Shown one piece after another: positions 45,262 to 57,205 of a DNA stretch of 64,000 nucleotides. The stretch is from NCBI GenBank assembly GCA_000733355.1, contig JNVV01000048.1:62001-126000 (forward strand). Direction: 5' to 3'. The translations under genes were made by a program, and so were the position numbers. Below the pieces are notes generated by a model. That model was not told the DNA's origin. It saw only the letters and a list, made by a program, of their open reading frames with translations, and ran no database searches. How positions within the stretch are numbered: the first letter of the stretch is position 1; every line of letters starts with the position of its first letter. Source of the DNA: Falciphora oryzae (Eukaryota; Ascomycota; Sordariomycetes; Magnaporthales; Magnaporthaceae).

Positions 45262-48200
45262 TCAGCGATGCCGCATCTTTGCTCGTTTCGGGCTGGAGCT
45301 GCCGGCTGGCTCTTCCGACACAGGTCGCTTCTTGGCCTTTCCTATCCCGGTTTCCGATGAATCAGCCTCCTTGTGTGGCCGATACTGGGGCTGATCGGTC
45401 TGGGCGGCGATGCCCGCGCGATGCCTAGAACGCTCGACGGAAAGGTAGTCTTCCTGACACCGATCCTCCTCGTCTTCCTCGTCTTCCTCGCCTGCGGCTT
45501 CGTCTAAACCATCAGCACCTTGCGCGCTGCTGGCCTGAGCGATGAGACCCAAGAGCCGCCTGAGCTTTGTAAGACAGTGCTCTGACGATGTGACATTCAT
45601 GTTCCGCCTGATTATGGACTTGAGGGATTCTTGCCCGGGAGGCGAGGGGTCCGCTCCGCCCTTGAGCAGCTCCTCCGTCACCTCAACGCAGCCGAAGAGG
45701 TCGTCCGCGCCCAGAGATTCCATGCGATGGAGCCATTCCTTCCAGGGTGTCGTGGCCAATCCCATGTTGTTGTTGAACACCTGGTTTGGCTTGCAACCAT
45801 GGGCTATGAGACCTTCTATAAGAGCCGGGTTGATGTTGATAGAGTGCCCGCGGAGCCCGAATATCGTCGGTCCCCGTAGCGCATGGTGCAGCAACGGGAA
45901 CCGCAACCGCTTTGCCAGGTCGGCCGAGGCGCGGAGCCAGTGGTCCGCGCTGCTGGCCAACCCCGCCTCGACGGCGAGAAGCAGAGGAGTTTTGGGCGTG
46001 TACCAAAGCCAATTCGCCCGATGGGTTATACAAACCACCTCCTCTATCCTAGGCAAGATGGCCATGCCGGCATCAAGCGCCTCCTCATCGCAGGCCTGGG
46101 CGAAATTGACCGCACTAGCGACGAAATGGCTGAAGGATATATAGGTTGGATCTCTCCTGGAATATAGCTGTTCTGCGAAATGCTTCCCCATTAGCTTGAC
46201 CATCTGAATGTCCATGACGCAGACGGCAGCGTTGGCATTGAACCTCGGATCAGAGATGCGAAGCAGCGGAAGACTCCACGCCGTCAGACCCAGGAACTCG
46301 GAGACGGTTTTGTGCATGAACTCGACAGTGGAGTGCGCTGCCGCTTGGTCTACGCCGTGGCAGCGACATAGGCAGTGATTGTCTCGACAAGTTGCACGCC
46401 GCAGTCACACCTCGACAAGACCGCCACAGCGGCTGCGCAGCCTCCCCTCCATGGATGCGCACATGGCGCGCTGCTGCTCCGCAGACGGAATCGTGAGTGG
46501 GAGCTTTCCGTAGTCCATCCCGGATTTGTCGAGCACTGCGAGAGCGAGGGTGTACACCGTGGGGCTGAAGGAGCTGCGTCCGGGCCCGTGCTGCTTCTGG
46601 TAGCAGACCCTCAGAGTCTTCGCCATCTGCTCGCGGTATCGCGGGTCGACTTTCATGAGCATGTGTTCGAAGAGGTCCCCTAATTCTGGAGGGAGCTCAT
46701 CCACGCGGCGGACGAGCTCCTCGATCCGGTCGAAGCCCGCAAAACCCTCAAGTACAGACCGGCAGGCCAGAATCACCCATAAGAAGACGCCCGTCGCTTT
46801 ATCGGTCAGCTCGGACAGGATGGTCCTTGGATCAATGTCGCCATCTTCCTGGGAAGAAAGCAAGGTTGACATGTAAGGATGGGACCCGACCGTATCCTGG
46901 ATATAACGAACGATATCCGGCCTCGTGAGGTCCTGGAGCTTTAGCTTTGGGTAGATGTTGAAGGCGTCGACGCAGGCCGCAATAGGCCTGTTTGAAACGA
47001 GAACCTTGACGTGCTGGTTCCTGGCGAGCTGCTTAACGAAGGAAGCTGCGTCGAGGTAGTTGCCGGAAAACTCGTCCAAACCGTCGATTAGAAAGCAGAA
47101 CTTGTGCCCGGTGAGTGGAAGACTCCGAAAAGCTTCGAAGGCGGCCGATAGCTCCGCGGAGGAGGGTAGCGACGACGTAAAATTGGAGCGACGATGGCCT
47201 TTGAAGACTTCCTTCCATAATCGAGGCAAAAGCACGGGAATTAATCCTGGCTCGACCTCGACGATCTGATAGAGGATTGCCCGAGAGAGGCCCTCTTGGG
47301 ACTTTTGCTCGACTGTGCCCAGCGCCCAAAAAAAGAAAGACCCAAACACTAGATGAAGGTCGCCGGCCCAAAGTTGAATCAGGCGTAGGGCTTCTTCACT
47401 GTTGTATATGTACTTCATCAGGGTGGACTTGCCGCTCCCAGCCTTACCGGATATCCAGTAGAGCCCAGAGCCTGCGCTCATCCAAGTCGAAAGGTCGTCC
47501 CATTCGACATCTTTGCCTGGCTTCCGTAGCGCCCACTCAAAGGTTTTTGCGTGGGCGTGAGAAACGCCTTCTCTCCGGTCGTCCATACTCCGAAACCAGA
47601 GCAGGTCGAGGATCTCCTTCTGACACAGTTCTTCGTAGCTTTCGATAGCGGCTTCGGTTACGAAATCGTCACGGTCGGCGGCGGCGTCATAGACCAGGCG
47701 GAGGGTCTTTGGATTACGGACGGAGGCGAGGTCCTGATGGACCCAATCTTTGAAGGTCTCTGCGCCTTGGTCCTTGGGGAACAGCTCGCGAAGCTTGGAG
47801 CCGAAGTCGGCGAGGTCTTGAACCAGCCTCTCGAACTTGTCCTTATCGGCGAGAACCCACCTCACCTTTTTGGGGAGCGCGAGGTTGGTCGACTTGTCTT
47901 TGATCCGGAGTTGGAGCTTGCTAAAGTCATCCGCCAGTTGCTTCAGGCGAGGCTTGGTGATTGAAGTCACGGGCAAGGCCAAGGCGAAATCGGTCCTTTC
48001 CGACACCTCCAGACCGTAGCGCTCCTGCATCGTGGCGCTCTCCGTCATCAAGAGGCTGATGGCTTCCAGGGTCTGCTTCACAACGGCAAAAACGGCGGGG
48101 TCGTCCAGGCGCCGGTCGTGCTGCTGGTCGACATCGAAAAGGCGCACCTGCTGGGCCCACAGGAGGAGGCATTCCTTTTCCAGCTCGAGCTTGGCGTGGA

Positions 48201-48336
48201 GGATATGATAATCGCGGCCCATCGACCTCGTCGTCGAGATCAGGGAGAGAAGCTCGACGCAGTTCTTGAAGAGGCCGGCCAGGCCGACGATGCCGATTGC
48301 GAGGCCTGCGGCTTCCATCTCGATCAAGGGACCCAA
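45262..48336 (-). pseudogene. HeLo-NACHT STAND protein gene with one in-frame stop
   Basis: An NLR-like receptor of the kind linked to fungal incompatibility and cell death. It reads as one frame from 48336 to 45262 (about 1024 codons) except for TGA at 46407-46405. The N-terminus (about 1-200) resembles the HeLo domain of HET-S-type proteins (GLAGLFKNCVELL, SMGRDYHILHAKLELEK), a domain known to act as a membrane-targeting cell-death effector. NACHT follows: Walker A GKAGSGKST at 297-305, Walker B FLIDGLDE at 415-422. After the stop come HKTVSEFL, degenerate ankyrin-like text, an acidic run and a basic tail. Either it is a truncated or dead allele, or a 72-nt intron with a weak GTCTTG donor removes the stop. 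Confidence 0.8.
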
Positions 48337-49778
48337 GCTCCAGGGTGAAGGGGCGTCAATGAGAAGATGCGAATGTGGGAACCGACCTGTCGGGCTGAAG
48401 AGGGAGGGCTGGGGCCAGGCTGCACTTCATGGCATTTATTTCCTAGTGCCAGCACAGAAAAAAAATTAAACGGCACACGGCGGCGGTTGCGAGGTCAGCC
48501 CCGCGGAGAGCCCAACCATGCTCCCCAGCACGAGAGGAGGGCTGGGTGCCTCCCGCATAGTCTGAAATGCGCTCCAGATCGCGGCGAAGTTGGGGGAGGG
48601 GTTGTAATTGGCTGGGTGGTGTTGGTGGTGTCTGGTGGCTGAGCGGGGCTGACTTGGGGTGAGGCGCCCATCTGGCCAGAGTTGCTCGGTCGTCTTGAGG
48701 CACTCGCGAATAGTACGACCCTTCTCATGGCAGGTAAGGCATCGGCCCTCCCTGTAATGCTTCTACATTCCCTCCTCGTCCAGACTGCCGGCAGTTGTGA
48801 AGGGGGTGGCACGGGTCTGGAGGGTCATATTTTCATTGGCAACTCCCGACCTGGAGCTGCTTCCGCCACCTCACTCGAAGTCGGCGGTCTTCTTGTTTTC
48901 GCCCCCTTCCGGCGTCCTTGTTGCCACAACCGGCGGCCTTGCGCCTGTTCGGATCCCACAGGAACTGCAGCTCCTGAGCCCGCCTCGGAACTGCTCAAAG
49001 GTCACAGTAGCCCGCTCCGTGTCGATACTCCCGATAACACGCGGATTGATCTGCATCATTCCACCGTGCCTTTTTGCCCAACTATCCCCAAAGAAAACCT
49101 GATAGGTTGAGGCTGCTCGCGCAGATAGCCTGCCCTGTGCGTGCGGGGCTGGGCTGGCGGAAAAGCCGACAGGGCCGGCAGAGGCAGAACCTCGGTGTCC
49201 TGGACGCCGCTCGTAGCAATATGCTGACCACCTGGAAAACGAGGACCGCAGCACCACGCCAGGTGGCTTCCATGGATTCAGCTCCCTGGCTACCTGCACA
49301 TCTGCAGCTGCAGTGGCTGTTTCCATGACTGGGATTGGTGCTACTTGACTTTGACTGTTTTTACCACAGCCACCTTCTTGCCCGAATCCCCTCGCCGCCC
49401 GAGCAGTAACGATTGGAGCCGAGCAGGATTGGGCAGCAGGTTATAGATCACACAACAGGCTGCCCCATGCTTGGGAGTTGCTAAACCCGAATTGGATTGA
49501 AGAAAATTCTACCTAAATCGAGGGTGCCGTGCTCCCCTGTGCATTCTCGACTCTGCCTTGTCAATGAGGTCCAACTCTTTTGCGGTTCTTTGCTTCACAC
49601 GAGCTCACCCTTTCCCACCAGCCAGTCTGATTCTTGCCGAACCAAAAGGTCTAGCCCGTCGACACAAGTTCACAGGCAATTAAGAGACGCGGCCCGTTAT
49701 CTTCGCAATCTTCACATTTTTCTTGTCCAGATTCGAGCCCTGCACCTGCCAACCCGTCGTCCCCATAAACTAGATGCC
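48337..49778. promoter_or_regulatory. Region between two divergent NACHT genes
   Basis: About 1.4 kb with the promoters and leaders of both STAND genes. Overlapping open frames at 48443-49328 on both strands lack domains. A clear single gene cannot be supported. Confidence 0.4.
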
Positions 49779-52700
49779 ATGGCCGGTCTTGAGCCCCTTG
49801 CGGCTCTCGGCCTGGCATGCAACGTCTTCCAAATCGTCGGCATCGGGAGGGAGACTATCGCTCTGGCTCGTCAGGTCTACCGTAAAGGATCAACCGACAG
49901 CAACAGCACCCTAACCGACAAAGCCGCCCTGCTCGACAGGATCGCGACTCAGATCCAGGACACCCGCTCAGCACCGCCCGCTAATAGTGCCACCCAGTCC
50001 GGATTCGAAAAGGACCTGCTTGACGTGTGCAAAAAATGCCAGGATACCGCGCACAACCTCATGAATGAGGTGAACGGCCTGACAGGCCCGGCCACGAGCG
50101 GGAGTCGCGCCACGGCCGTGAAGATCGCCATCAAGAGCGTCTGGAAAAGGGGACAACTGAAGAGCTTGGAGGAGAACTTGCAAGCAGTGGAAAGCTTGAT
50201 GAATACAGGGTTGATGGCCCAGACCTTGTAAGCTCCCTGCCTATCTCACAAAGCCCACTATGGATTCGAAACAGCGCGCAGTTTGCGCTTTTGATGTTGA
50301 TACGATGCCACTTCAAACCAGAGGGACAAACTCGACAGTTCCAACATCCAGCTCGACAGTCTCAGCCAAGATTACCAACAGCTCGTCCACGAATACAAGA
50401 AAGGGCAGCGAAACCTCGCCAACCTCGTCTCTTTCGAGTCCGTTACAACTCGCGAACTTGTTTTGGCGGTCAGCCAGAGATCCGAAGCCGGAATCAAGCA
50501 ACACATAACACAGGAGACCAGCCGGTCGAGCCATGGACTTGCTGTCCAGATCAGTGAAACCGCGAACAAGTCTGCACGACAAGTTCTGAATCGGGTAGAC
50601 GACATCCATTCAAACGCCGCTCTCGAGGCCAAAAGAGACCGTGTTATACAGAGCCTCAACTTTCCGGCAATGAACGCACGTAAAAACAGCATCGAACCCG
50701 AACACAGCAGCACCTTGCAGTGGGTCTTGGAGGAGAAAGACGATCCTGTTACTAGCTGGGACAGCTTTCCTGATTGGCTGCGCTCGGATGAAAGGGTCTA
50801 CTGGATCAGTGGCAAGCCCGGCGCCGGAAAGTCAACCCTCGTCCACTACCTTCTCCATCACGCAGAAACTCAGCGTCTTCTCGATCTGGGAAAGCCCAAT
50901 ACTCTGCTGATCGGACACTTCTTTTGGCGTGCTGGATCAGAAATGCAACAAAACATCAGGGGCCTTTTATGCTCACTGATGTTCCAGCTGCTTGAGCAGG
51001 ACGCGAAATCCATCATCTATCTGGTGGAATCAACGCGCGGCATTTCCGCCAAGGGCTCGGATTCTGACTGGCCTGTCCCGGAGCTTCGACGGTCCCTCCT
51101 GACGCTCTTGACCAAGTACTCTCGGCCTGTTTGCATGTTCCTCGACGGTATCGATGAGGTGAACTCCAACGAGGAACAAATTGCGGTGCTGGACCTCATC
51201 AGCGAGCTCAGGCACGTCCCCGGTTCGAAGCTTTGTGTCTCCTCCCGCCCAGAGCCTATGCTCAAGAAGCGCCTGGACCAATTCCCACAGCTTCGAGTCC
51301 AAGATCTCAACCGAGATGATCTTTACAGATACGCACATGATCGCCTCGGTGTTCGCAGGACAACCATGTCCGACTCTCCACTGGGCTCCTTTCTGGTCTT
51401 TCGCCTTGTAGACAAAGCCGAGGGTGTCTTTCTGTGGCTCCGACTTGCGGTTACCAGCATCGAGAGAGGCATAGAACACGGAACCTTGGCGACCCAGCAG
51501 GATGTTGCAAAGAGAATCAGCGTCCTCCCGTCAAAGATTGAGAGTCTGTGCGAGGATATGTGGGCGAGACTTGGTGATGACAGACGGATCTATAGGGAGC
51601 GAGCAGCATTCTACTTGAGGGTAGTTCTCGAGGCCACACAGGATCCATCCCTTCAGTGTGACCTACCTGTCACTCCGCTTGATCTCCTCCTCGCTTCCAA
51701 ACCAGAACTTATTCACAGCCTCAAGCTCCTGGAGCCTGACGAGCAGTCAAAGGCCACGGCGGGTCTCCTCCGTGAAAGACTTGAGTGGCTCAAGTTGGAC
51801 GTCGAAGCGACATGTGTAGGATTCATAGAGCTGAGGCCAAGATCCCCCAACCAACTGAAAGACATGATCGTCCCATGGAAGGAAGATCATGACTTTCCTT
51901 CTTCGGACATTGACGGGAGCTACTCCTTCCAATTCACTCATCGATGTTTTCTCGATTTCTTCATCGAATCCACTTCAGCTCAGGCCATACTTGCACACGC
52001 ACAGCTCTCAGGATTCCAAGTATGGGTCAGATTGTTTGAGGCAAGAGCAGCCGCTTGCTCTTCGTTCTTCTTCTTCAACGGCAGCATCTGGGAGGAGTGG
52101 GGCGGCCCCAGTAGCTTGTTGCGATTCCTCAACCTGCTAGACCAGGCGCCAGCCCCGTTCCCGTCCACTGGAGATGGGCTTCGGATCACGTCACCCAAAG
52201 ATCGAGGACTGCACCAAGTATTCCGGAATCTGCAGCAGCTTTTTCACTCCCGGCGCCTATATGCAAGATTTTCGCAGGAGATAATGGAACTCAGAACCTG
52301 GGAGCTTCAGAGAGACTTCATCCCCCGTCGCTTTTTTCTTGGAGGAGAGGAATTTCTCATCCTGGCAACAGCTAAGGGTAACGGAAGACTTATCAGTTGC
52401 GTTATGGAAGAACTCAAAGCGAGACCGATCTCTTCCTCGGATCTTTCACGGCTTCTACTACATGCGGTTGCTACATTTCGGACGCGAGCCTTCATGTCGC
52501 TATCCCTCCCAGTCGATGAAGAGGACTTTAAAGCCCAAAGGGAATTGGTGAAGTTGCTACTCGACACAGGAGCTGACCCGAACGCTGCAAGTCCTCTCGC
52601 TGTCGCTCCCTCTCTGGGGCGTACACAAGCCTGGGAACTACTACCCGTGACAACCCCACTTGCCAGGCTTTTGAAACATGCCACCCTTCCCCGGGATGAG

Positions 52701-53360
52701 CGTCAGCAATTCAACGAGCGTCTTCACACAATCGGAACGATCGCAAATCTTTTGGAGCACGGAGCATGCTCCGAAGATTTGATTTTGGTTTGCCTTTTTT
52801 CTCGGCCTAAACCCCGTCATATGCTCCAGGCGCCGCTTGGATACACCTTCCCGACACCTATCCAGGAAGCCCCTGCCGCTTTTGCCGTTCCCGCAAGATT
52901 GCTGTTGGATATAATCCTCGAAAATCGTCGGAGTTATCGTACCTCCCTTCAGAGCAGTGCAGAGTTCAAGAAGCTTGAGGAACTTGCTCTGCAGCTTCCA
53001 AGAATGGAGCCTCGACACAGCCTGATATTTGTTAATTCACATATCACCGACGTCCAGAATAGCACACACGGCACAGAGACGGGCGACACAGAGGCGGACG
53101 GCACAGAGACGGTTCCGACTTGCACAGAAATCACCATACCACAGGACCAAGAGGTCGTAACGCACAGGATCACCCAGGTCTTAGGCAAAAGGTTTTGTTA
53201 CCAATCATTGCAGGATATATACGAGGCTCGTATGCAGCTTGATGAGGCGTTACGCGAGGTAGCCACACGGGGGACGGATACCGGGAAGACCATGGAGGAT
53301 AAGCTGATCGAGGCCGGGCTGGTCATAAGGGCGACAGATGTGGTAAATATCTGGACATGA
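49779..53360 (+). CDS. NACHT STAND protein with SesA-like N-terminus
   Basis: A cytosolic NLR-like signalling ATPase. Two exons are inferred: 49779-50227 and 50324-53360 with a 96-bp intron. The spliced frame is 1161 residues and intact. The N-terminal 140 residues (LAALGLACNVFQIVGIGRE..) resemble the SesA-type death-fold partner domain seen in fungal NLRs. NACHT has Walker A GKPGAGKST at 313-321 and Walker B FLDGIDE at 422-428, then CVSSRPEP (sensor region). The C-terminal half is mostly helical with an ankyrin-like KLLLDTGADPN patch, ending in an Asp/Glu/Thr-rich linker and a helical tail. It is head-to-head with the HeLo-NACHT gene, suggesting a shared immune island. Confidence 0.85.
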
Positions 53361-53550
53361 CCGCAGAGACTCTGCTGATAAGGGCTATGCTGGAAGAGGC
53401 TGGGCTGGAAAATGTTTCTCAGCTACCAGTCCAGCAAAGTCGACACTCGAAAAGGTTTCGAAGATACTGATGGTAACGTGGGTGCCCACCTCAGTGTATC
53501 CGTACTCATGACATAGACGTTTTTTCTCAATACGTTTGGCTCTATGGTGC

Positions 53551-54696
53551 TCAGCTTGCCTGTGCAGGCTGCGCAGGTTGAGCTTTCTGTGCCTTTCCCT
53601 GTTCGTTTTGTTCAGGCTGTGCATGCCGAGCTTCTTGTGTTTTCTCCGGTTCGGTTCGTTCAGGATGTGTCTGCTCGGCTTCCTGCATCTTCTCCTGTCC
53701 GTTTTGGGCAGATTGTACATGTTGAGCTTCCCGTGTCTTCCCCTCTTCGTTTGGCTCAGGCTGCTCGTCGTGAGCTTGCTGCATCTTCTCTTGTTCGGTC
53801 TGCTCCATACGTTCCTTACTTTTCTGTCGTTCCCTCCGTCGATAGCGGCAACAGAAGAAGCAGCCAGTCGCAACCAGAGCGACAAATATGAGCGGTACCC
53901 CTACTATCAGAAACCACGCCAAAGACTGGTCCCACCCTTTATCAAAGCCGGGTGGCCACGGCGTACAGGTTTGCTCGGGGACAGCCGCGCCGGGCACCCA
54001 GCTCGACAGCGTCGGGGAGAAGCAGGGCAGAGCAGGCGGCGTCAGCGACATGGACGTGGTGTCGGATGCCTCCCAGTTGATGTGCCAGGAGTGGTGAACC
54101 TTGACGGCGTTCGCACGGTATCTTTCCGTAAACACGACGGTCTGATGACACCATGGCCACGACGTAAACGTGCCATGATCCCTTAGCGCACCGATCGCCA
54201 ATCGCTCTGGCCAACCAAATGTGAAATCAGGGGCGCAGCAGTATGCAGTGGAGATGGTGCGATAAGAGGTCGTCGGAAGAATGCCGAGACCAGTGGCGGA
54301 GGCGACGTAGGTGTGGCCCAGGGACCAGGCGGTCCAGCCGCTCGGGCACACGGCCGGGCTGAAGGTGAAGAGGCCGTCGTTAGGCGTGTCGAAGGTCCCG
54401 GTCGGGCCAGCGTCCCACCCCGGCGGTTGGCACGCCGCGAACCGGGGGTCCGCTGGATCTGAAGCGATTATCGTTACCCGGTAGGGGTGAGCCTTTGAGA
54501 GGTTTGTGGCATCGTAGAGAGTCACGGTGCCCCTGGTTGTGATCCATATATCGTTGCACGACGGCGGCGGCGCAAACGGGGTCGTGAGGGCGTTTCGCGA
54601 CGCCGCTGCTGGAGAAACTGTCGACGTCGTGGTTGACGAGGACCCTTGGTCAGAGGAGAGGGTCGTGATTTGCGACATTGGCACAGTTCCTGCCAA
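53551..54696 (-). CDS. Single-pass membrane protein with 16-residue repeat tail
   Basis: An intact 381-residue frame. The N-terminal part is Ser/Thr/Pro-rich, followed by an ectodomain of about 220 residues with scattered Cys and Trp (CPSGWTAWSLGHTY, YCCAPDF, WPWCHQT, CTPWPPGFD). One transmembrane helix (LAWFLIVGVPLIFVALVATG) lies at about 258-283, then a basic stop-transfer CCRYRRRERQK. The cytosolic tail is about five 16-residue Glu/Gln/Ala-rich repeats (pattern QEKMQ.A........E) from a 48-bp DNA repeat. There is no classical signal peptide at this start, so an upstream exon is possible. Organisation resembles fungal wall-sensor or adhesion-like proteins; no specific family is recognised. 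Confidence 0.65.
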   Translation of the reverse strand: MAGTVPMSQITTLSSDQGSSSTTTSTVSPAAASRNALTTPFAPPPSCNDIWITTRGTVTLYDATNLSKAHPYRVTIIASDPADPRFAACQPPGWDAGPTGTFDTPNDGLFTFSPAVCPSGWTAWSLGHTYVASATGLGILPTTSYRTISTAYCCAPDFTFGWPERLAIGALRDHGTFTSWPWCHQTVVFTERYRANAVKVHHSWHINWEASDTTSMSLTPPALPCFSPTLSSWVPGAAVPEQTCTPWPPGFDKGWDQSLAWFLIVGVPLIFVALVATGCFFCCRYRRRERQKSKERMEQTEQEKMQQAHDEQPEPNEEGKTREAQHVQSAQNGQEKMQEAEQTHPERTEPEKTQEARHAQPEQNEQGKAQKAQPAQPAQAS

Positions 54697-55349
54697 GGAG
54701 CCGGGCGCGACGGTTCTATCGAGGTTGGGAGCAGATCAACGGTGCCCGTGACCGTTAAGGATGAAAGACGACTGGAGTGAGCGCAGCGTTGGTTTGACAT
54801 CTTCCGCCGGATTGGCGAAATGGATTTATATATTTGGGCCGCTGGGGGCTTTCGCCAAGACTCCCCGCTGCCTGCCTGTCTGCCTGCTGAGGTTTGGTGG
54901 AAGCGAAGGACATCGTGGAGCAAGGGAAATTGGACCCTGGCGGTGTGCTTGCTCCATTTATCATGGTGTCGCACTGAGAACTAGAGTCCAGCCTGCACAC
55001 CAACTACCCATACCTCTGGGCTGCTGGTTGTTAAAACGAAAAGCGAGCATGGTGGATGCAGTCAGGTTGCGTTGCAGTCGGGTACCTCAATCCTATTGTA
55101 GGCGGACTGCATTAGTACCTAGGTAGGTGGTAGATATGTGACGCCAGGCCGCTGATTTGGGCACAGGAAATGATTTCCTCGAGGAGACAGGCTTTCGTAG
55201 TGCCAGATGCCAATGTTCGAAGAACGGCGTAGCCTTACCTCTCCCGGGCATTTGTACAAATAGAGTTGTGCGATGATCGGGTCACGGCCGGGCTGCATGG
55301 GTGATGATAACTCTGGATGCAACGAGCCCCTCCTTCAGCGCTTACTCTG
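54697..55349. other. Intergenic, no gene seen
   Basis: Upstream of the membrane-protein gene and the HET pseudogene. Contains short overlapping frames only. Confidence 0.45.
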
Positions 55350-57205
55350 ACCACACATACATGGATATTTTATAATACCCAGGTCTCCGGCTCGAATAGG
55401 CATCCTTCACTTATCGACCCTGGATCCGCCACAAGAACATGTTGTCAACAATGGCCACGGCGTTTGAGATATCCCTCCCAGTGTCCCCCGCCGACTGTTG
55501 ATGCGGAAGGGGCGCTTGGCCCCGACGGATCCAACACAAATTCCCCGCCAGCCACTACAAAATACAAGTATGACAGGGACTCACTCTCCGACAAAGAACT
55601 CGAGCGCCTCACGTTGACTCTGAAAGGGGAACGTCCCACATCCGAGATCGTGGGAAGGGACGACAGGAAATTCCAGAAGGCAGTTGGTCCTCGCACAAAA
55701 GCCGCTTCCCATTGGTATAGCGGGAACAAGTGGGAGCCTAGCAGTCAAAAAGATCACGACTACTCATCGTTCATCGCCTCCCCTGAAATCCTCCCAGATG
55801 AGGACGCAGGTTACCTCTGCGAAATGTGTCGACACATCGACTTCACGGCGCTCCTTGACAACAGTAATACCCAGCGTGACGACCCCAACAACCAAGTTTC
55901 TCGCGAGCCCTGGGACATGTTTCTCGCGAGCCCTGGGACATGTACCGGCTCGCCGTTGACGACTACACCAAGCGCCAGCTGAGCTGGGACTCGGACGCTG
56001 TCGACGCCTTCACCGGCGTCGAGCACATCATCCGGCGGGGCACAAACACGACCTCGTGGTACGGACTGCCCTCGTTCGCGTTCGAGAACTCCCTCCTCTG
56101 GCAGCCAGACGGGTTTCTCGAGCGGCGACGCGACCCCAAAACCGGCGGGCCGCTGGTCTTGGGCCGGATGGAAGGGGCACGTGTCATACCGCGGCAGGGA
56201 ATGGAAGAACTCGGTCGCCTGGGAGCCCGTGGCCGTCGTGAAGTGGCTCGCCCGCGCCGATCCGGAATGGATGATGGAGAAGTTCAAGTCACAGGCGGAG
56301 CGAACGGAGGCCGAGGTGGAGAGGCACAGACAGATCGTGACCGCAGCGGGGCCCGACAGCCTCGCGAGGGAGCTGGACATGGACTTCATCCAGCCCCCCA
56401 GACTATGGGGACAAGACGGCTGGGAGCCCGTACGCGGCGAGGCGCGTAACCGGCGCCTGTATGCCAACGAGACGCACTACCCTGGCCTCAACTTCACGTG
56501 CCCCATCGACCTGCCGGGCAAGCCCATCGAGCCGCGGCCGGGCAAGGAGGGCAGGTTGCTGTTTCTATCTCACGCGGTCGCGGTAGCCGCCTGCGACATG
56601 AAGGCGCCAGCCCCTTTCAAGCCAAAAGTCGAGGACGTCTTCTTCCAGATCGGGTTCAACGATGAGCACCGGTCGGCCAACTACCCCCCCCCCCCCCGTG
56701 GCAGCGCATCATCTACCACCAGGGCTACCGCGCCGGCTTCCTGAAGCTCAACACCCCGTGCCTGCCCGAGGCGTCCGGCCCGCTCCCGGACGCAGGCGAC
56801 GGCTATGGATACCGGCTGGCCGCCATCGCGCGCGGCAGCGTCCCGCAGATCCCGCCGCCGGTCCCCGGGTGGGGCTTTTACTGGGACGCGGAGCCGCGCA
56901 AGGTCCAGTGGGAGCTGTTCAAGGAGGAGTGGTACACGCGGCGGGATCCGAGTGAGCCCGCGGTCCAACCTGACGAGACGGCGGAGCCGGCCAGCAGACC
57001 CGAGAACGAGAACGGGGACGCCCATTGGGATCAGGGGAGATTTGGGGTCCAGACGTGTTTCGATGGGTATGACGTGCTGCTATTGAGGACGATGAAGGAG
57101 GACGGGGCTCGGAGAGGGTGGGCGTGGGCAAGGTCAGCTTCTTTGCATTCATGGCTGCGAAGCCGGTTCCTACGCCGTTCAATCTGGCATAAGAGGGGCA
57201 TGTGT
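55350..57205 (+). pseudogene. HET-family pseudogene lacking the HET core
   Basis: The plus-strand text begins with an LCEMCRHIDF cysteine motif (near 55815) usual at the N-terminus of HET-domain proteins. It then jumps straight to the C-terminal region (YTKRQLSWDSDAVDAFTGVE near 55970, WSWAGWKGHV near 56155, and a RVGVGKVSFFAF end near 57110). The HET core expected between them is absent. A 23-bp tandem duplication (TTTCTCGCGAGCCCTGGGA.., about 55898-55943) shifts frame at that junction. Further frame breaks occur near 56150, at a 14-C run (56684-56697) and near 57105. Minus-strand frames here are shadows. Non-functional as read. Confidence 0.7.
56684..56697 (+). repeat. Homopolymer of 14 C
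   Basis: The run lies inside the HET pseudogene. The reading frame on either side of it differs by one register, so it may be a replication-slippage or sequencing indel. Confidence 0.9.

Noticed and set aside
53385..53885. Second minus-strand frame rich in Arg/Lys overlapping the repeat-tail membrane protein
   Set aside because: It is the same 48-bp repeat read in another register; the TM protein frame is longer and has a coherent ectodomain, helix and tail.
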